This document shows positions 1-9,489 of a stretch of DNA of 64,000 nt, one piece after another; the stretch's first letter is position 1; each line of letters opens with the position of its first letter. This DNA comes from Theristus sp. LFF4_11 (lineage: Eukaryota > Nematoda > Chromadorea > Monhysterida > Xyalidae), in NCBI GenBank assembly GCA_030248135.1, contig JASANC010002619.1:181436-245435 (forward strand), given 5' to 3'. A program made the position numbers and the translations under genes. The notes beneath the pieces were generated by a model. The model searched no databases. It was not told where the DNA came from and worked only from the letters and a program-made list of their open reading frames with translations.

Positions 1-8
1 GCTTTCGA

Positions 9-200
9 ATGACTCCCGTGCAGTACCGAAGGCGAAAGCAAATTTTCGAGGGGCGGGGTGTGTCGTCACGTGGGAGGTGCCGAAATTTTTTAGTGGGGTG
101 TCAATCATGGTACAGTGACAACCCCCAGGCGTGCGCCATGGGGTGCGCTATTGTAAAAACTTTCTGGGGGTGCACACCCCCACCACACCCCACAGAAAGT
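9..200. repeat. G-tract repeat fragment at left edge
   Basis: This stretch has short G or C runs separated by recurring words such as AAATTTTCGAGG, GGTGCCGAAATTTTT and AGGCGTGCGCCATGGGG. The same words recur at 55855-56065 and, inverted, at 18388-18500. It is a partial copy of the G-tract repeat class that dominates 1.4-8.2 kb. The open frames across it are low-complexity and are not coding. Confidence 0.6.
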
Positions 201-643
201 GACTTGATGATTTTTTGCCTAGCATTTTCTGTGGACTTTATTTTTGGTAGGCTTTTTGAATTTTCATTTTCAGGCGGAAGATCAACGATCAAACTTCAAA
301 TACTGGAACTGATTTCATGAGCTCCAAAAAATTAGTATAACGTAGGCAGCAATTGATAACATCAAGTATTTTTGACGTCATGAAACAAGAAAAGTGCTCC
401 GATATCCAATTGTTTTAAATTTTGAATATTAGAACAATCACATTTGAAACAATCGGAAGATTTTCCCAGTGTTATTTTTAGTGTTTTGTTATATTCCCAG
501 TGTTTTAAAGCAGTTTTGATGCTAATATTGAGATCATATTACATTTTAAAATTCTGCCACAAAAATCAATCACTTTAGAGAAATCAGTTTCAAGACGCCG
601 CATATTTTGTTTCATTCGGTGGTAACAGCTACCGTTGTGCTCG

Positions 644-1217
644 TCATGATTTCGGTGGTGGTTGCTGTTGCCCTTTGCGTCCGAATAAGCGTGCAAAAAA
701 ACCAGGCGGCTTTTTCGGTTGATTTCCCGGACCGATCAAATAATCGCTGTGTGCACTTTGCCCGCTGGTAGCGGCTAAAAAACTGTTTCTGATAATAAAA
801 TTCTTGTCAAAGACAAAGGGTAAAAAAAATTTTAATGCAAACCAAAATTTGGCCACCGGGAATGTTTCGAGCTGTTTGTTGAGCCGGCGGCAGCCTGGTG
901 TCTTTTTGAGGAACGCCCATGTGCGCAGACAATTGCTTGGATGAAGCCTTCGGTTGTTGTGGCCTTTCTGCTGGCACTGTTGCCGCTGTTGCATCAGGTT
1001 TCGCTTGGCCAATGTGTGCTGGTGATTGAATGGAATGGGCTTGTTGTTGTTCTTGTTGTGGTGGTAGTGATGCGGGTTGTGCCGTTGGTTCCTGTCGATG
1101 CGAAGGGGATTTTGCTGGTGTAGGAGGAGCAAAGAGATTGCCGATTGCCCCACCGTCGTTTGTTTCAGGTTGGTCAACACTCGGCAGCACGGGCACATAC
1201 GCACTCTGGTCTCCCAT
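644..1217 (-). CDS. Small Pro/Gln-rich protein, two exons
   Basis: Two exons on the minus strand, 1217-857 and 774-644, join in phase across an intron with GT (GTGGCC) and TTTTTTAG ends, giving about 163 residues. The product starts MGDQSAYVPVL, is rich in proline, glutamine, alanine and serine, and has no cysteine-based or enzymatic motif I recognise. It ends with a compact basic-aromatic segment, PPGFFARLFGRKG, followed by a Gln/Pro tail; this could be a short interaction or nuclear-targeting motif, which is only a guess. GC content is clearly higher than in the flanking repeats, and both exons stay open in the same joined frame, which supports coding. No homologue is recognised. The start is the first ATG of the open exon, and the gene sits between G-tract repeats on both sides. 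Confidence 0.5.
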
Positions 1218-1379
1218 CGTTGTTGACAGTTAAATTACAGTCGATCAAGTTAGTTAACAGAAGAAAACGTTTGTGTGGTTGATGATGACAAATGAAAAAT
1301 ATCAAACTGATGACAACTATTTTTTTTTGTTAATAACGGAGTTTTATAATGGTGGGTTACACAACAGCTGTCACCACAG

Positions 1380-2064
1380 TACCGAGGAGGAGAATTTGGC
1401 CGACACCCCCCACCCCCCCATGAAATTTTGTCTGGCGGACACCCCCCCCCCTCCAAAATTTTCTGCACACCCAAAATTTTTTCTTGAAAATCGTGATTTT
1501 TTGTCTATAAAGTCCATAATATAAGTTGAATATATGATAACTTGACATTCTTCATTGTAATTTCAAAGATTTTGCAGCAAAATGTAGCGTTTTTCCTTCA
1601 AAATTTAAGCGAAAAAATATCATGGGGGTGGGGGGGGGGAGGGTGCACCTCCTACAGAAAATTTTGAAAAAATGCACCCCCCATGGGACCCTTATGGGGG
1701 TCCAAACTGCTCGTAAAACTGTCCCATGGGGGTGCATTTTTTCAAAATTTTCTGTGGGGGGGGTCCACCCCCACCCCCCCATGATATTTTTTCGCTTAAA
1801 TTTTGAAGGAAAAACGCTAAATTTTGCTGCAAAATCTTTGAAATTACAATGAAGATGGTCACGTTATCATATATTCAGCTTATATTATGGACTTTATAGA
1901 CAAAAATTATGATTTTCAAAAAAAATTTTAGGGTGTGCAGAAAATTGTTGGGGGGGGGGGTCTCCGCCAGACAAAATTTCATGGGGGGTGTGGGGGGTGT
2001 CGGCCAAATTTTCGAGGGGGGGGGGTCCGATGGGGGGGGGGGGGTGCCCGGTTTTAGGGGGGTG
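1380..2064. repeat. Palindromic G/C-tract repeat block
   Basis: A near-perfect inverted repeat is centred at about 1702. The left arm (about 1555-1660) and right arm (about 1750-1855) carry the same sequence in opposite orientation, including TTCGCTTAAATTTTGAAGG and a run of Gs or Cs next to CATGATATTTTTTCGC. Beyond the palindrome, 1930-2064 holds a series of 8-11-base G runs alternating with AAATTTC or AAATTTTCGAG. Reading frames on the two strands end in the same peptide, as expected for a palindrome and not for genes. Related blocks are at 3775-4500, 5330-5540, 6656-7094 and 8124-8220. Confidence 0.7.
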
Positions 2065-2746
2065 TAGGGTTGTTAAAAAAAACAAAAATCGTCATTTTTG
2101 TTTTTTTTTAATTTAAAAAAAAAATTCAAAAATCAAAGTTGTGCTAAATCAACCAGGGAGTTCGAAGAACCACATTTGATGTGCAATCGCCTCCCGTATG
2201 ACTCCCGTATGGCGGAACTTTCCAGATTTTGTTTGGGTGACCTCATTTACCCCTTTTCCAAACCGTTACCACGCCTCTTCTTGTGTTTTGACCCCCATAA
2301 CGTCACTAATTGTCCCCAGCCCAAGTGTAAACACATACACATACCGGCTTGAAATTCGATCAATTCTGATGATGTGTCGCGACGGCAGTACACGAAACAG
2401 CAACCAGACAACGTAACGCTTGCAAACGGAGCAGCTCAGACGCTCAAATTTAGATTGCAAGGCTAATCGTCACCTTATCTGCATTGAAAATGGTAAGCCA
2501 ACCTTTGGGACGCTTAAAAATTTATGTTGTTGAAGCCTGAAATCAGTCGGTAAAACGGTCCAAAATGGACTGCTGACGGTTTTACGAGGTAATATCAAAG
2601 AAAATTTTTGTTAAACTTTCGAAAAATTGTGCCAAAATTGAGGTTTTCAGAGCATATTAGAGGAAAATTTTTCGAATTAAAAAAAATCGGCATTTTTGTT
2701 TTTTTAATCACTTTTAAAAAAATTTGATTTTTGTTTAACAACCCTA
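2065..2746 (+). mobile_element. Non-autonomous hAT-type element, family B (TAGGGTTGTT ends)
   Basis: The element begins TAGGGTTGTTAAA and ends TTTAACAACCCTA, forming short terminal inverted repeats. It is flanked on both sides by the identical octamer GGGGGGTG (2057-2064 and 2747-2754). An 8-bp target duplication with TAG..CTA ends is the hallmark of hAT transposons. No transposase frame is present in its 682 bp, so it would need an enzyme in trans. A second copy, inverted and interrupted, spans 15716-17438, and a decayed fragment lies at 19390-19600. Confidence 0.75.
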
Positions 2747-2813
2747 GGGGGGTGGCACGGTGCCCCCCCCACCCCCCCGCCCGACGGTCTCTGGTGCTCT
2801 GGGGGGTTGTACC

Positions 2814-3766
2814 TAGAGATGTCAAGAAAAAAAAATTTTCTATTTTTTTCTTTAAAAAAAAAATTTTAATTTTTTTAATGAAAGTTGTTCAGAATTTTTC
2901 AGGGAGTCCGAATATCACCATCTGAGGAGCCACAGATTTACCATATGACCCCCACTCATTTGGGAGGAGGGTGAAAATTTCAGACTTGGTTTCGGCGACC
3001 CCATTTTCCCACCGACGACATCACGTCTCGTGTTTTGCCTCTCAATTCACCTCAAATAACACGGAAACAAGTTCAACAACAAACCGGTGTGATCATGCTG
3101 ACGACACGAGGCGAAACAGCAACGAGCAACCAACGAAGTTACGCTTGCAGTGGCAGACAGTGCAATTTCGACCTTTCGAGATCCTGAAAAACGATGCGTA
3201 AATGTGAGTTCTCTGCTTCTATCTCACCTTAGCGGCATCGGAATTTTTTAACTAGCCTTTGCGACGCTCAAGTACTTCAATGCGCGAGTCGATCATCACT
3301 CACCAAGGCTGAAAACAGTCGATAAATCAATCCAGAATACCACCTGCAGCGTTGAAGACTAAGTGACAAGGTAAAGTCAAAGAAAATTTTTGTTGAACTT
3401 TCGAAAAATTATGCCAAAAACGGCATTTTCAGGGCACATTAAAGAAAAAATTTCAAAAATTTTTAATAAAAAAAAATGCTTATTTTTTTCGTGATGCATC
3501 ATTATTAAAACAGCTGCATCTGCAGTTCCGGTGCTCCTCCTCCATAACACAGGAAAGAAAAAAATGCAAAAACTAAATTGATCATTTTCACCTTATCAAA
3601 AAGGCTTGGCTTAGGATTAGGATTAGGTTTAGGATTAGGAACCTACAACGACTCAGTACAAGCAACCTCAGATCAAAAATCAAAAAAATCACTTTTAAGA
3701 ATGTATACAAATCATTTTTTTACTTTAAAAAAATAAAAAATTTTTTTTTTGACCCTTACATCTCTA
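2814..3766 (+). mobile_element. Non-autonomous hAT-type element, family C (TAGAGATGT ends)
   Basis: Terminal inverted repeats TAGAGATGTCAAG and its complement bound 953 bp. The octamer GTTGTACC occurs immediately on both sides (2806-2813 and 3767-3774), an exact 8-bp target duplication. The interior carries no transposase frame. A copy of the telomere-like repeat (3491-3715) is nested near its right end. A partial second copy lies at about 15290-15640. Confidence 0.75.
3491..3715 (+). repeat. Dispersed repeat with telomere-like hexamers, copy 1
   Basis: The unit runs from GATGCATCATTATTAAAACA to GAATGTATACAAATC and contains a short array of TTAGGA and TTAGGT hexamers (about 3611-3640). Near-identical copies are at 6452-6655, 17457-17686 and, partial, 32450-32572. 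It is inserted in the family C element. I could not assign a transposon class: no clear inverted ends, poly(A) tail or polymerase III boxes were seen. Confidence 0.7.
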
Positions 3767-4508
3767 GTTGTACCCCCCACCCCCCCCCCCCCGCCCACGG
3801 TACTCCCCTTCGAAAATTTTTTTGGGCCCACGCCCCACGGTACTGCCCCCCACCCCCATGATATTTTTTCGCTTAAATTTTGAAGGAAAAACCAGGGGTC
3901 GTGTGGGGGGGGGGGGTCGACCGAGATGCCCCCCCACCAAGTCGACACCCCCCCCCCCCCACCCGGGCAACCCCCCCCCAAATTTTGGTCAAAATAGCCC
4001 CCCCTCTCGAATTTGGGGGGTGGCAGACCCCCCCTCCCAGATTTCGACCTTCCAAACCCCCCCCCCTACAAAATCCTGACCGTCTGACCACCCCCCCCCC
4101 TTTGATTTTGACTTTCGATGGAGACATTTTCTCTTGTATATCTCTATATTTCTTTCATTTGTAGGTATCTATATTATATGCATGTTTGTATCTCAATATA
4201 TATTGTATGTTTTTTGTATACGTACCACTTTGTTATACATTTACCACTTTGTACGTCAATGTTTTCAATACTGTACTTCAATATCAAGTCTCACCCGTGC
4301 AGCGTGTCTCGTTCGTGTAGCTTTCAGATGTCCCGACCCGAACGAAAATCAAAGCAAAATGTATGACCAGAGACTAGACAGAGCCTTGACTGGATGCTCT
4401 GGTTTCTAGCACTTTTATTCAACAACTTTTGGTCCGACCCCCCACCCCCCCCCCCTAGAATTTTTGGTCTCGCTCGGGAACCCCCCCCCCAACCAAATCG
4501 ACCCCTAC
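3767..4508. repeat. C-tract repeat block
   Basis: Runs of up to 15 C residues alternate with words such as GGTCTCGCTCGG and TTTTTCGCTTAAATTTTG. This is the C-rich orientation of the block at 1380-2064. An AT-rich spacer at about 4120-4400 has no repeat signal and no convincing gene. Confidence 0.6.
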
Positions 4509-5307
4509 TAGGATTGGCACAGAAAAAAAAACCGGTTTCTTTTCCGTTTTAAAACCGTTTTTTTTCAGTTTTTTTTCTGAAAAAATAAAGAACCGGTTTT
4601 TTACCTTAAAAAATTTCAAACTTCGTGGTCAAAAATCACAACTCTTTGTTTGATTGATAAAATGTAAAATTATATTTTTGAAAAAACGGTGCAATGAACT
4701 GTGTCGAACTGAACTAGTGAAGCATCATTTTGTAGAAGCTTTTGTGGCAAGGATCAAGTGAAATACGATGAAGACAAGGTGACTGCTAAACTAAGTGCAT
4801 ATGCAGACTGACTGACGATGTTGTCGATTTGCAAAGGGTAACTGATGAAATGTTATTTTTCGAACGCAATCCGCTACCGGTTTCACTTTGCAGTTCTGCA
4901 AATCTCGCCCCCTAATCGGGGTCAGCTATCCGTTCTCCTTGCAACCGTCCCTCCCCGCTCCCCACACCTACACGGTCACTGCCCAGTCTTTGTTTTCAAT
5001 TTATTGAACGTGCTGCCCTGGAAACCAATAAAAGCGAAATTGATTTGATTTGAAACAAAAAATTGGATAGCATTGGGTGGCAAAAATAGCAAATTGGGTC
5101 GGTTGTATGCCCGAAAACAGCATGTTAGGCTGCTCAAAATCACTAATTTTGATGTAATTCCTATTTTGAGTTCAAGAAGCCAAGTTCTGGAAAGTTTAGG
5201 AGCTGGGAAGCATTCGGTTTTTTATGGTTTTAAAACGGTTTTAAAACGGAAAAGAAACCGCTTTTTTTTCCTGGAAATATAAAAAAACCGGTTTTTTACC
5301 AACTCTA
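4509..5307 (+). mobile_element. Non-autonomous hAT-type element, family E (TAG..TTGG ends, AACCGG)
   Basis: The left end TAGGATTGGCACAG and right end CCAACTCTA are imperfect inverted repeats, each followed inward by A-rich DNA and an AACCGGTTT motif. The octamer ACCCCTAC flanks both ends exactly (4501-4508 and 5308-5315), an 8-bp target duplication typical of hAT elements. It is 799 bp long and has no transposase frame. It interrupts a C-tract block, so it is younger than that block. Confidence 0.75.
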
Positions 5308-5315
5308 ACCCCTAC

Positions 5316-5600
5316 TAGCCATTTTTTGCCCAGACAATGTCAAGAAAAAAATTTGGTCCGACGCCCCCCCTAGAATTTTCGGTCTCGCTCGGACCCCCCC
5401 CCCCCCCCTAAAATTTTCGGTCTCGCTCGGGCGCCCCCCCCCCAACCAAGTCGACCCCCCCCCACCCGGGACGACCCCCCCCCCCAAATTTGGGCGGACC
5501 CCCCCCTCGGATTCGCCAAAAATCGGGCTCGACCCCTGGGAAAAACGCTAAATTTTGCTGCAAAATCTTTGAAATTGCAATGAAGATGGTCAAGTTATCA
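5316..5600. repeat. C-tract repeat block
   Basis: Continuation of the C-rich block after the family E insertion, with the recurring phrase TTTTCGGTCTCGCTCGG between runs of 8-12 C residues. Its right part (about 5540-5600) repeats the CGCTAAATTTTGCTGCAAAA arm also found at 1800-1850 and 6900-6950. Confidence 0.6.
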
Positions 5601-5602
5601 TA

Positions 5603-6366
5603 CAGTCTATCTCGCTAATATATGCAACTCGCTGATTGGTCGGCTCCTCACGCTCCGCACCCCTGGGAACGGGATTCAGAAAATATCATGTTTTTTTGTT
5701 GTTCAGCGGTTTGTTTTCATTTTTTTTTCATGCCGAAAAAATTCTAAATTAAAAACTACAAAATTCCAAACGTTTGAATTGGTAAAAAATTAGTAAACTG
5801 AAGTTTTTTTGGTTGATTGACGGCGACGACGTCGTCGAGAATTTTTGCTTTCAAACGTATCGCTGGCCGCTGCTGCGTGTTCAAAACAAATTTAAAACAA
5901 ACAAACAAAATAACAAAACTTGCTTCCAACGATTTCGACGGTTTTCATCCCGCTTTTAACAATTGATTCATTGGGTGCGCCATGTCCATTCATTGTTGTT
6001 CAAAGATTGTTCACATTGTCAATAAATACTGTCACCTGCTGCGTTCTTCTTCTCTGTGCTTTGGACACACAGTAGCGGCCAGCGGTGGCACGCTCTTTTC
6101 ATACCTAAAGGCAAAAACTAAACCAAAAACCATAGACGACGTCGTCGCAGTCAATCAACCAAAAAAGACATTTTTTTGACATTGTGACCAATGCAAATTT
6201 TTGGAATTTGGTAGTTTTTTATTTAGAATGTTTTTTCGGCATGAAATAAATGAAAACAAACCGTTGAACAATGAAAAACATGCTTTTTTCTGAATCCCGT
6301 TCCCAAGGGTGCGGAGCGTGAGGAGCCGACCAATCAGCGAGTTGCATATATTAGCGAGATAGACTG
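5603..6366. mobile_element. Foldback element with long inverted arms and TA duplication
   Basis: The element starts CAGTCTATCTCGCTAATA and ends with its reverse complement, flanked by TA on both sides (5601-5602 and 6367-6368). The arms stay recognisably inverted for about 280 bases each, including a CTGATTGGTCGG word, a run around GGGATTCAGAAAA and a GACGACGTCGTC palindrome. TA duplication suggests a Tc1/mariner-class enzyme acted in trans. No transposase frame exists. Its termini match the smaller element at 13903-14105. Confidence 0.75.
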
Positions 6367-6451
6367 TATATTCAGCTCAGCTTATATTATGGACTTTATA
6401 GACAAAAAAATCATGATTTTCAAAAAAAAATTTAGGGTGTGCAGAAAATTT

Positions 6452-6655
6452 CGTAATGCATCATTATTAAAACAGCTGCATCTGCAGTTCCGGTGCTCCT
6501 CCTCCATAACACAGGAAAGAAAAAAATGCAAAAACTAAATTGATCATTTTCACCTTATCAAAAAGGCTTGGCTTAGGATTAGGATTAGGTTTAGGATTAG
6601 GAACCTATAACGACTCATTACAAGCAACCTCAGATCAAAAATCAAAAAAATCACT
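6452..6655 (+). repeat. Dispersed telomere-like repeat, copy 2
   Basis: Nearly identical to 3491-3715 but cut off on the right at TCAAAAAAATCACT, where G-tract repeat resumes. The TTAGGA/TTAGGT array lies at about 6573-6602. Confidence 0.7.
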
Positions 6656-7094
6656 GGGGGGGTCTCCGCCAGTACCGTGGGCCCAAACAAATTTTCGAAG
6701 GGGGGTATGGTGCCGTCGCCGTGGGGGGGGGGGTGCCGACCAAAAAGTGAGGGGGGGTCCAACCTATGGTAACGTGGGACCCCCCCCCCCCCCAGGGGGG
6801 GCCCATGGGGGGGGGTGCATTTTGTCAAAATTTTCTGTGGGGGGTCCACCCTCCCCACCCCCCCCCATGAAATTTTTTCGCTTAAATTTTAAAGGAAAAA
6901 CGCTAAATTTAGCTGCAAAATCTTTGAAATTACAATGAAGATGGTCAAGTTATCATATATTCAGCTTATATTATAGACTTTATAGACAAAAAATCATGAT
7001 TTTCGAAAAAAAATTTAGGGTGTGCAGAAAATTTTGGGGGGGGGGTCTCCGCCAGACAAAATTTCATGGGGGGTGTGGCGTGGGGGGGGCTGTC
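6656..7094. repeat. G-tract repeat block
   Basis: G runs of 7-12 bases alternate with CCGTCGCCG, CCGACCAAAAAGTGA and AGGGTGTGCAGAAAATTTT. The inverted arm TTCGCTTAAATTTTAAAGGA appears again at about 6878-6897. No gene is supported. Confidence 0.6.
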
Positions 7095-8123
7095 TAGGGT
7101 TAGGGGCTTTGAAAAAAAAATTTTTTTTATTTTTTTTTGTTCAAAAAAAATTGGATTTTTTTTCAAACTTAAAAAAAAATTTGAAAAATTTTTCTTCTAC
7201 TTTGCTCTGAAAATTCGATTTATGGCATAATTTTTTGAAAGTTCAAACCAAATTTTCTTCCCAACTTCTTTGTGTGCTTAGGTACATGTCATTATTTGGC
7301 CATTTTGACCGACGTACTCCATGTTTTTCGATTTGGATGACTTCTAGAGTCAATTTTTAGCGTTGAAATGACTTAACTGAATTGAAATATCGTTTCAGAA
7401 ATCGTTTTCTTGCAACTTAGAACATGTTTTTTCAGTCGGTAGGCCATGAGATGAACATGATATTTTGTTGATTGGCGTATGTTATAGGTCTACAATGGAG
7501 TTGTGCGATATATTGTTAAACAATTGGAGCGGAGATGTTGGTTAATACCACATCACACGACCGTTTTTCAGATACCCGATAACATGGCCACATGTTAAAA
7601 CTTGCGTGCTGAGCTAAACTAACGTGTTAAACTTGCGTCTGTCAGTTGCCCGCAACGTGATCGCGAAATCATGGTACGTGTTTTCGATACGATGATTTGA
7701 AGAGTGGGCTCTCGCCATGTGACAGATAGCATAGCTGGTTGAACCTGAAAGTAAGTGTCTTGGGGGGGGGGGGGCCACCGGGTCGACAGGGGTTGCCGAC
7801 TTAGCTACAGCAAACAGGAATTTTTGAACACAGTCAAATTTTGGTAATTTTCTAAAGAGGAACAACTAAGAACGGTTCAATATTCAAGTACACGTCGAAA
7901 ATTGTCCTGTTTTACTGTTGAAAATGCAACTTTCCCTCTATGAAATGGACATAATTTCAATAAAACACGATTTTCGCTCTTATAGTTTTCCGGATCGTTC
8001 TGAAAATAGTCTAGATGAACTCAGCTCGACGAGACGCTTCGAACAAACCTAACTTGTAAAAAAAATTTAAAAAAAAAAAATTTTTAATTTAAAAAAATCC
8101 GGATTTTTTTTCCCCTAACCCTA
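7095..8123 (+). mobile_element. hAT-type element, family A (TAGGGTTAGGGG ends), copy 1
   Basis: Terminal inverted repeats TAGGGTTAGGGG and CCCCTAACCCTA bound about 1,029 bp. Near-identical copies are at 16251-17308 (inverted), 17696-18388 (inverted, truncated) and 20780-21798. The flanks share only CTGTC rather than a full octamer. A frame starting MFLFRKLPKFDC recurs in every copy because the element is conserved. It is shorter than 85 codons and resembles no transposase, so I do not call it a gene. Confidence 0.7.
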
Positions 8124-8225
8124 CTGTCGGCCAAATTTTCGAGGGGGGTCCGATGGGGGGGGGGTGCCCGGTTTTAGGGGGGGGGGTGGCACGGTGCCCC
8201 CCCCCGCCCACGGTACAGACTCCTC
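8124..8225. repeat. G-tract repeat remnant upstream of SUMO
   Basis: G runs with AAATTTTCGAGG and GGTGCCCGGTTTTAGG words end about 185 bases before the SUMO start codon, so repeat DNA reaches into the likely promoter. Confidence 0.55.
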
Positions 8226-8409
8226 CATGTTTTTCGATTTGGATCAGTACCGTCGTGGACCTTGCATTTGGTTTATCAGAAAGCAAAGCTGAAAATAACA
8301 ATTTCATCAACCGAGTGCGCCGAGCAGAAATCCAAAATACCCAAATCCAATATCCACTACTTTCGCCGACGCTGAGCCAAACAATACTGAACGAACGACA
8401 AAGCTCAAA

Positions 8410-9214
8410 ATGTCTGAAACCGAAGCATCAGGGGCGAATGTAAGTTGTGAATAGGCAATGGGCTGTGTTCAGTTCCAGATGATTTTGTGATCGTTCGGTG
8501 GAAGCAATAGATTCATTCGGATTCGGCAGTTTGGCAATCTTATTCTAATTTGTTAAAGATTTCGTGTGGTCTGCATGTTGCATTGTTGATTACTTTTTAA
8601 GTTTGCAGCTGAATAATGACGAGCATTGAGCAACATGGCCAAATCAGTTCATTTAACACGAGTTTTCACTTTTCAGCCAGGTATCGAGAACATTGATTGC
8701 ATATATTTTTCAGGCTGGTGGTGGAGCTGCAACGCAGCCTCCAGCGGCTGGCGCTGGTGGCGATGCAGCCAGTGGTGAGTACATCAAGTTGAAAGTCGTT
8801 GGTCAAGACAGCAACGAGGTGCACTTCAGAGTGAAAATGACGACGAGCATGTCAAAACTCAAGGTGCGTTTTCACTCCCGCAATTTGACTAAGATGGTTG
8901 ATGATGGTGCACTGCAGTCGAGAGTTGTGAGCAGCAGTCAGCACAAATGACAGTTCGTGCGTTATTGTAGCCTTTGATTGCTGGCCGCTGATTGGCTGAG
9001 TCGAGCAGCATTGCAGCAATCAGTGTGTGAGCTCAATTCAGTAGCATTGCAGCGTTCGTATGCGGATCGTATCGGTTCAGCGCCGAATTCACTGCGATTC
9101 CTGTTCGACGGGCGCCGCATCAACGACGAGGACACACCGAAGTCGCTCGAGATGGAGAATGAGGATGTGATTGAGGTGTACACGGAGCAGGTCGGTGGCA
9201 CTGCCGGCTGCTGA
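8410..9214 (+). CDS. SUMO: SUMO, small ubiquitin-like modifier
   Basis: Three exons, 8410-8439, 8714-8863 and 9053-9214, join in phase to give 113 residues. The start [10 protein letters not shown] is followed by a Gly/Ala-rich flexible tail and then the ubiquitin-like fold beginning [20 protein letters not shown]. The third exon carries the conserved [11 protein letters not shown] and EDVIEVY segments. SUMO is conjugated to lysines of mainly nuclear proteins by E1 (SAE1/SAE2), E2 (UBC9) and E3 ligases, and is first matured by SENP proteases. Here the C-terminus reads EQVGG followed by TAGC, so the expected maturation cut after the diglycine would release four residues. The sequence is closest to SUMO-1-type and nematode SMO-1-type proteins as I remember them. 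Introns are 274 and 189 bases. Repeat DNA ends about 185 bases upstream. Confidence 0.95.
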
Positions 9215-9489
9215 AGCTGAGCCAAGTAAAGCCAGTCGTGTTTCATTCAGTGCACTGTGTTCTCGTCACGTTGTGTGTTGTTGTTGTTTTGACGCTGTGG
9301 TTCGGTGGGCACCAGTGATCGCTGCATGCATGACAGAAAGTATAACTTGTAACATCTGTGTCATTTGAAATGCGCACCAGAACTACACTGAACCATGGTC
9401 AGAATCACTGTTGTTTTTTTTGTTCCGTCACATGAAGGCATGAGCGTAGTTTTGTTTGGACACCGGTATGTTGTGTACGAACTTTTTCC

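Noticed and set aside
1552..1852. Opposing frames ending in the same peptide
   Set aside because: They are the two strands of one palindrome, not a pair of genes.
7614..7865. Frame starting MFLFRKLPKFDC, repeated at 16510, 17968 and 21342
   Set aside because: It recurs only because it lies in family A transposon copies. Under 85 codons, no family motif, and the reading crosses the variable C run.
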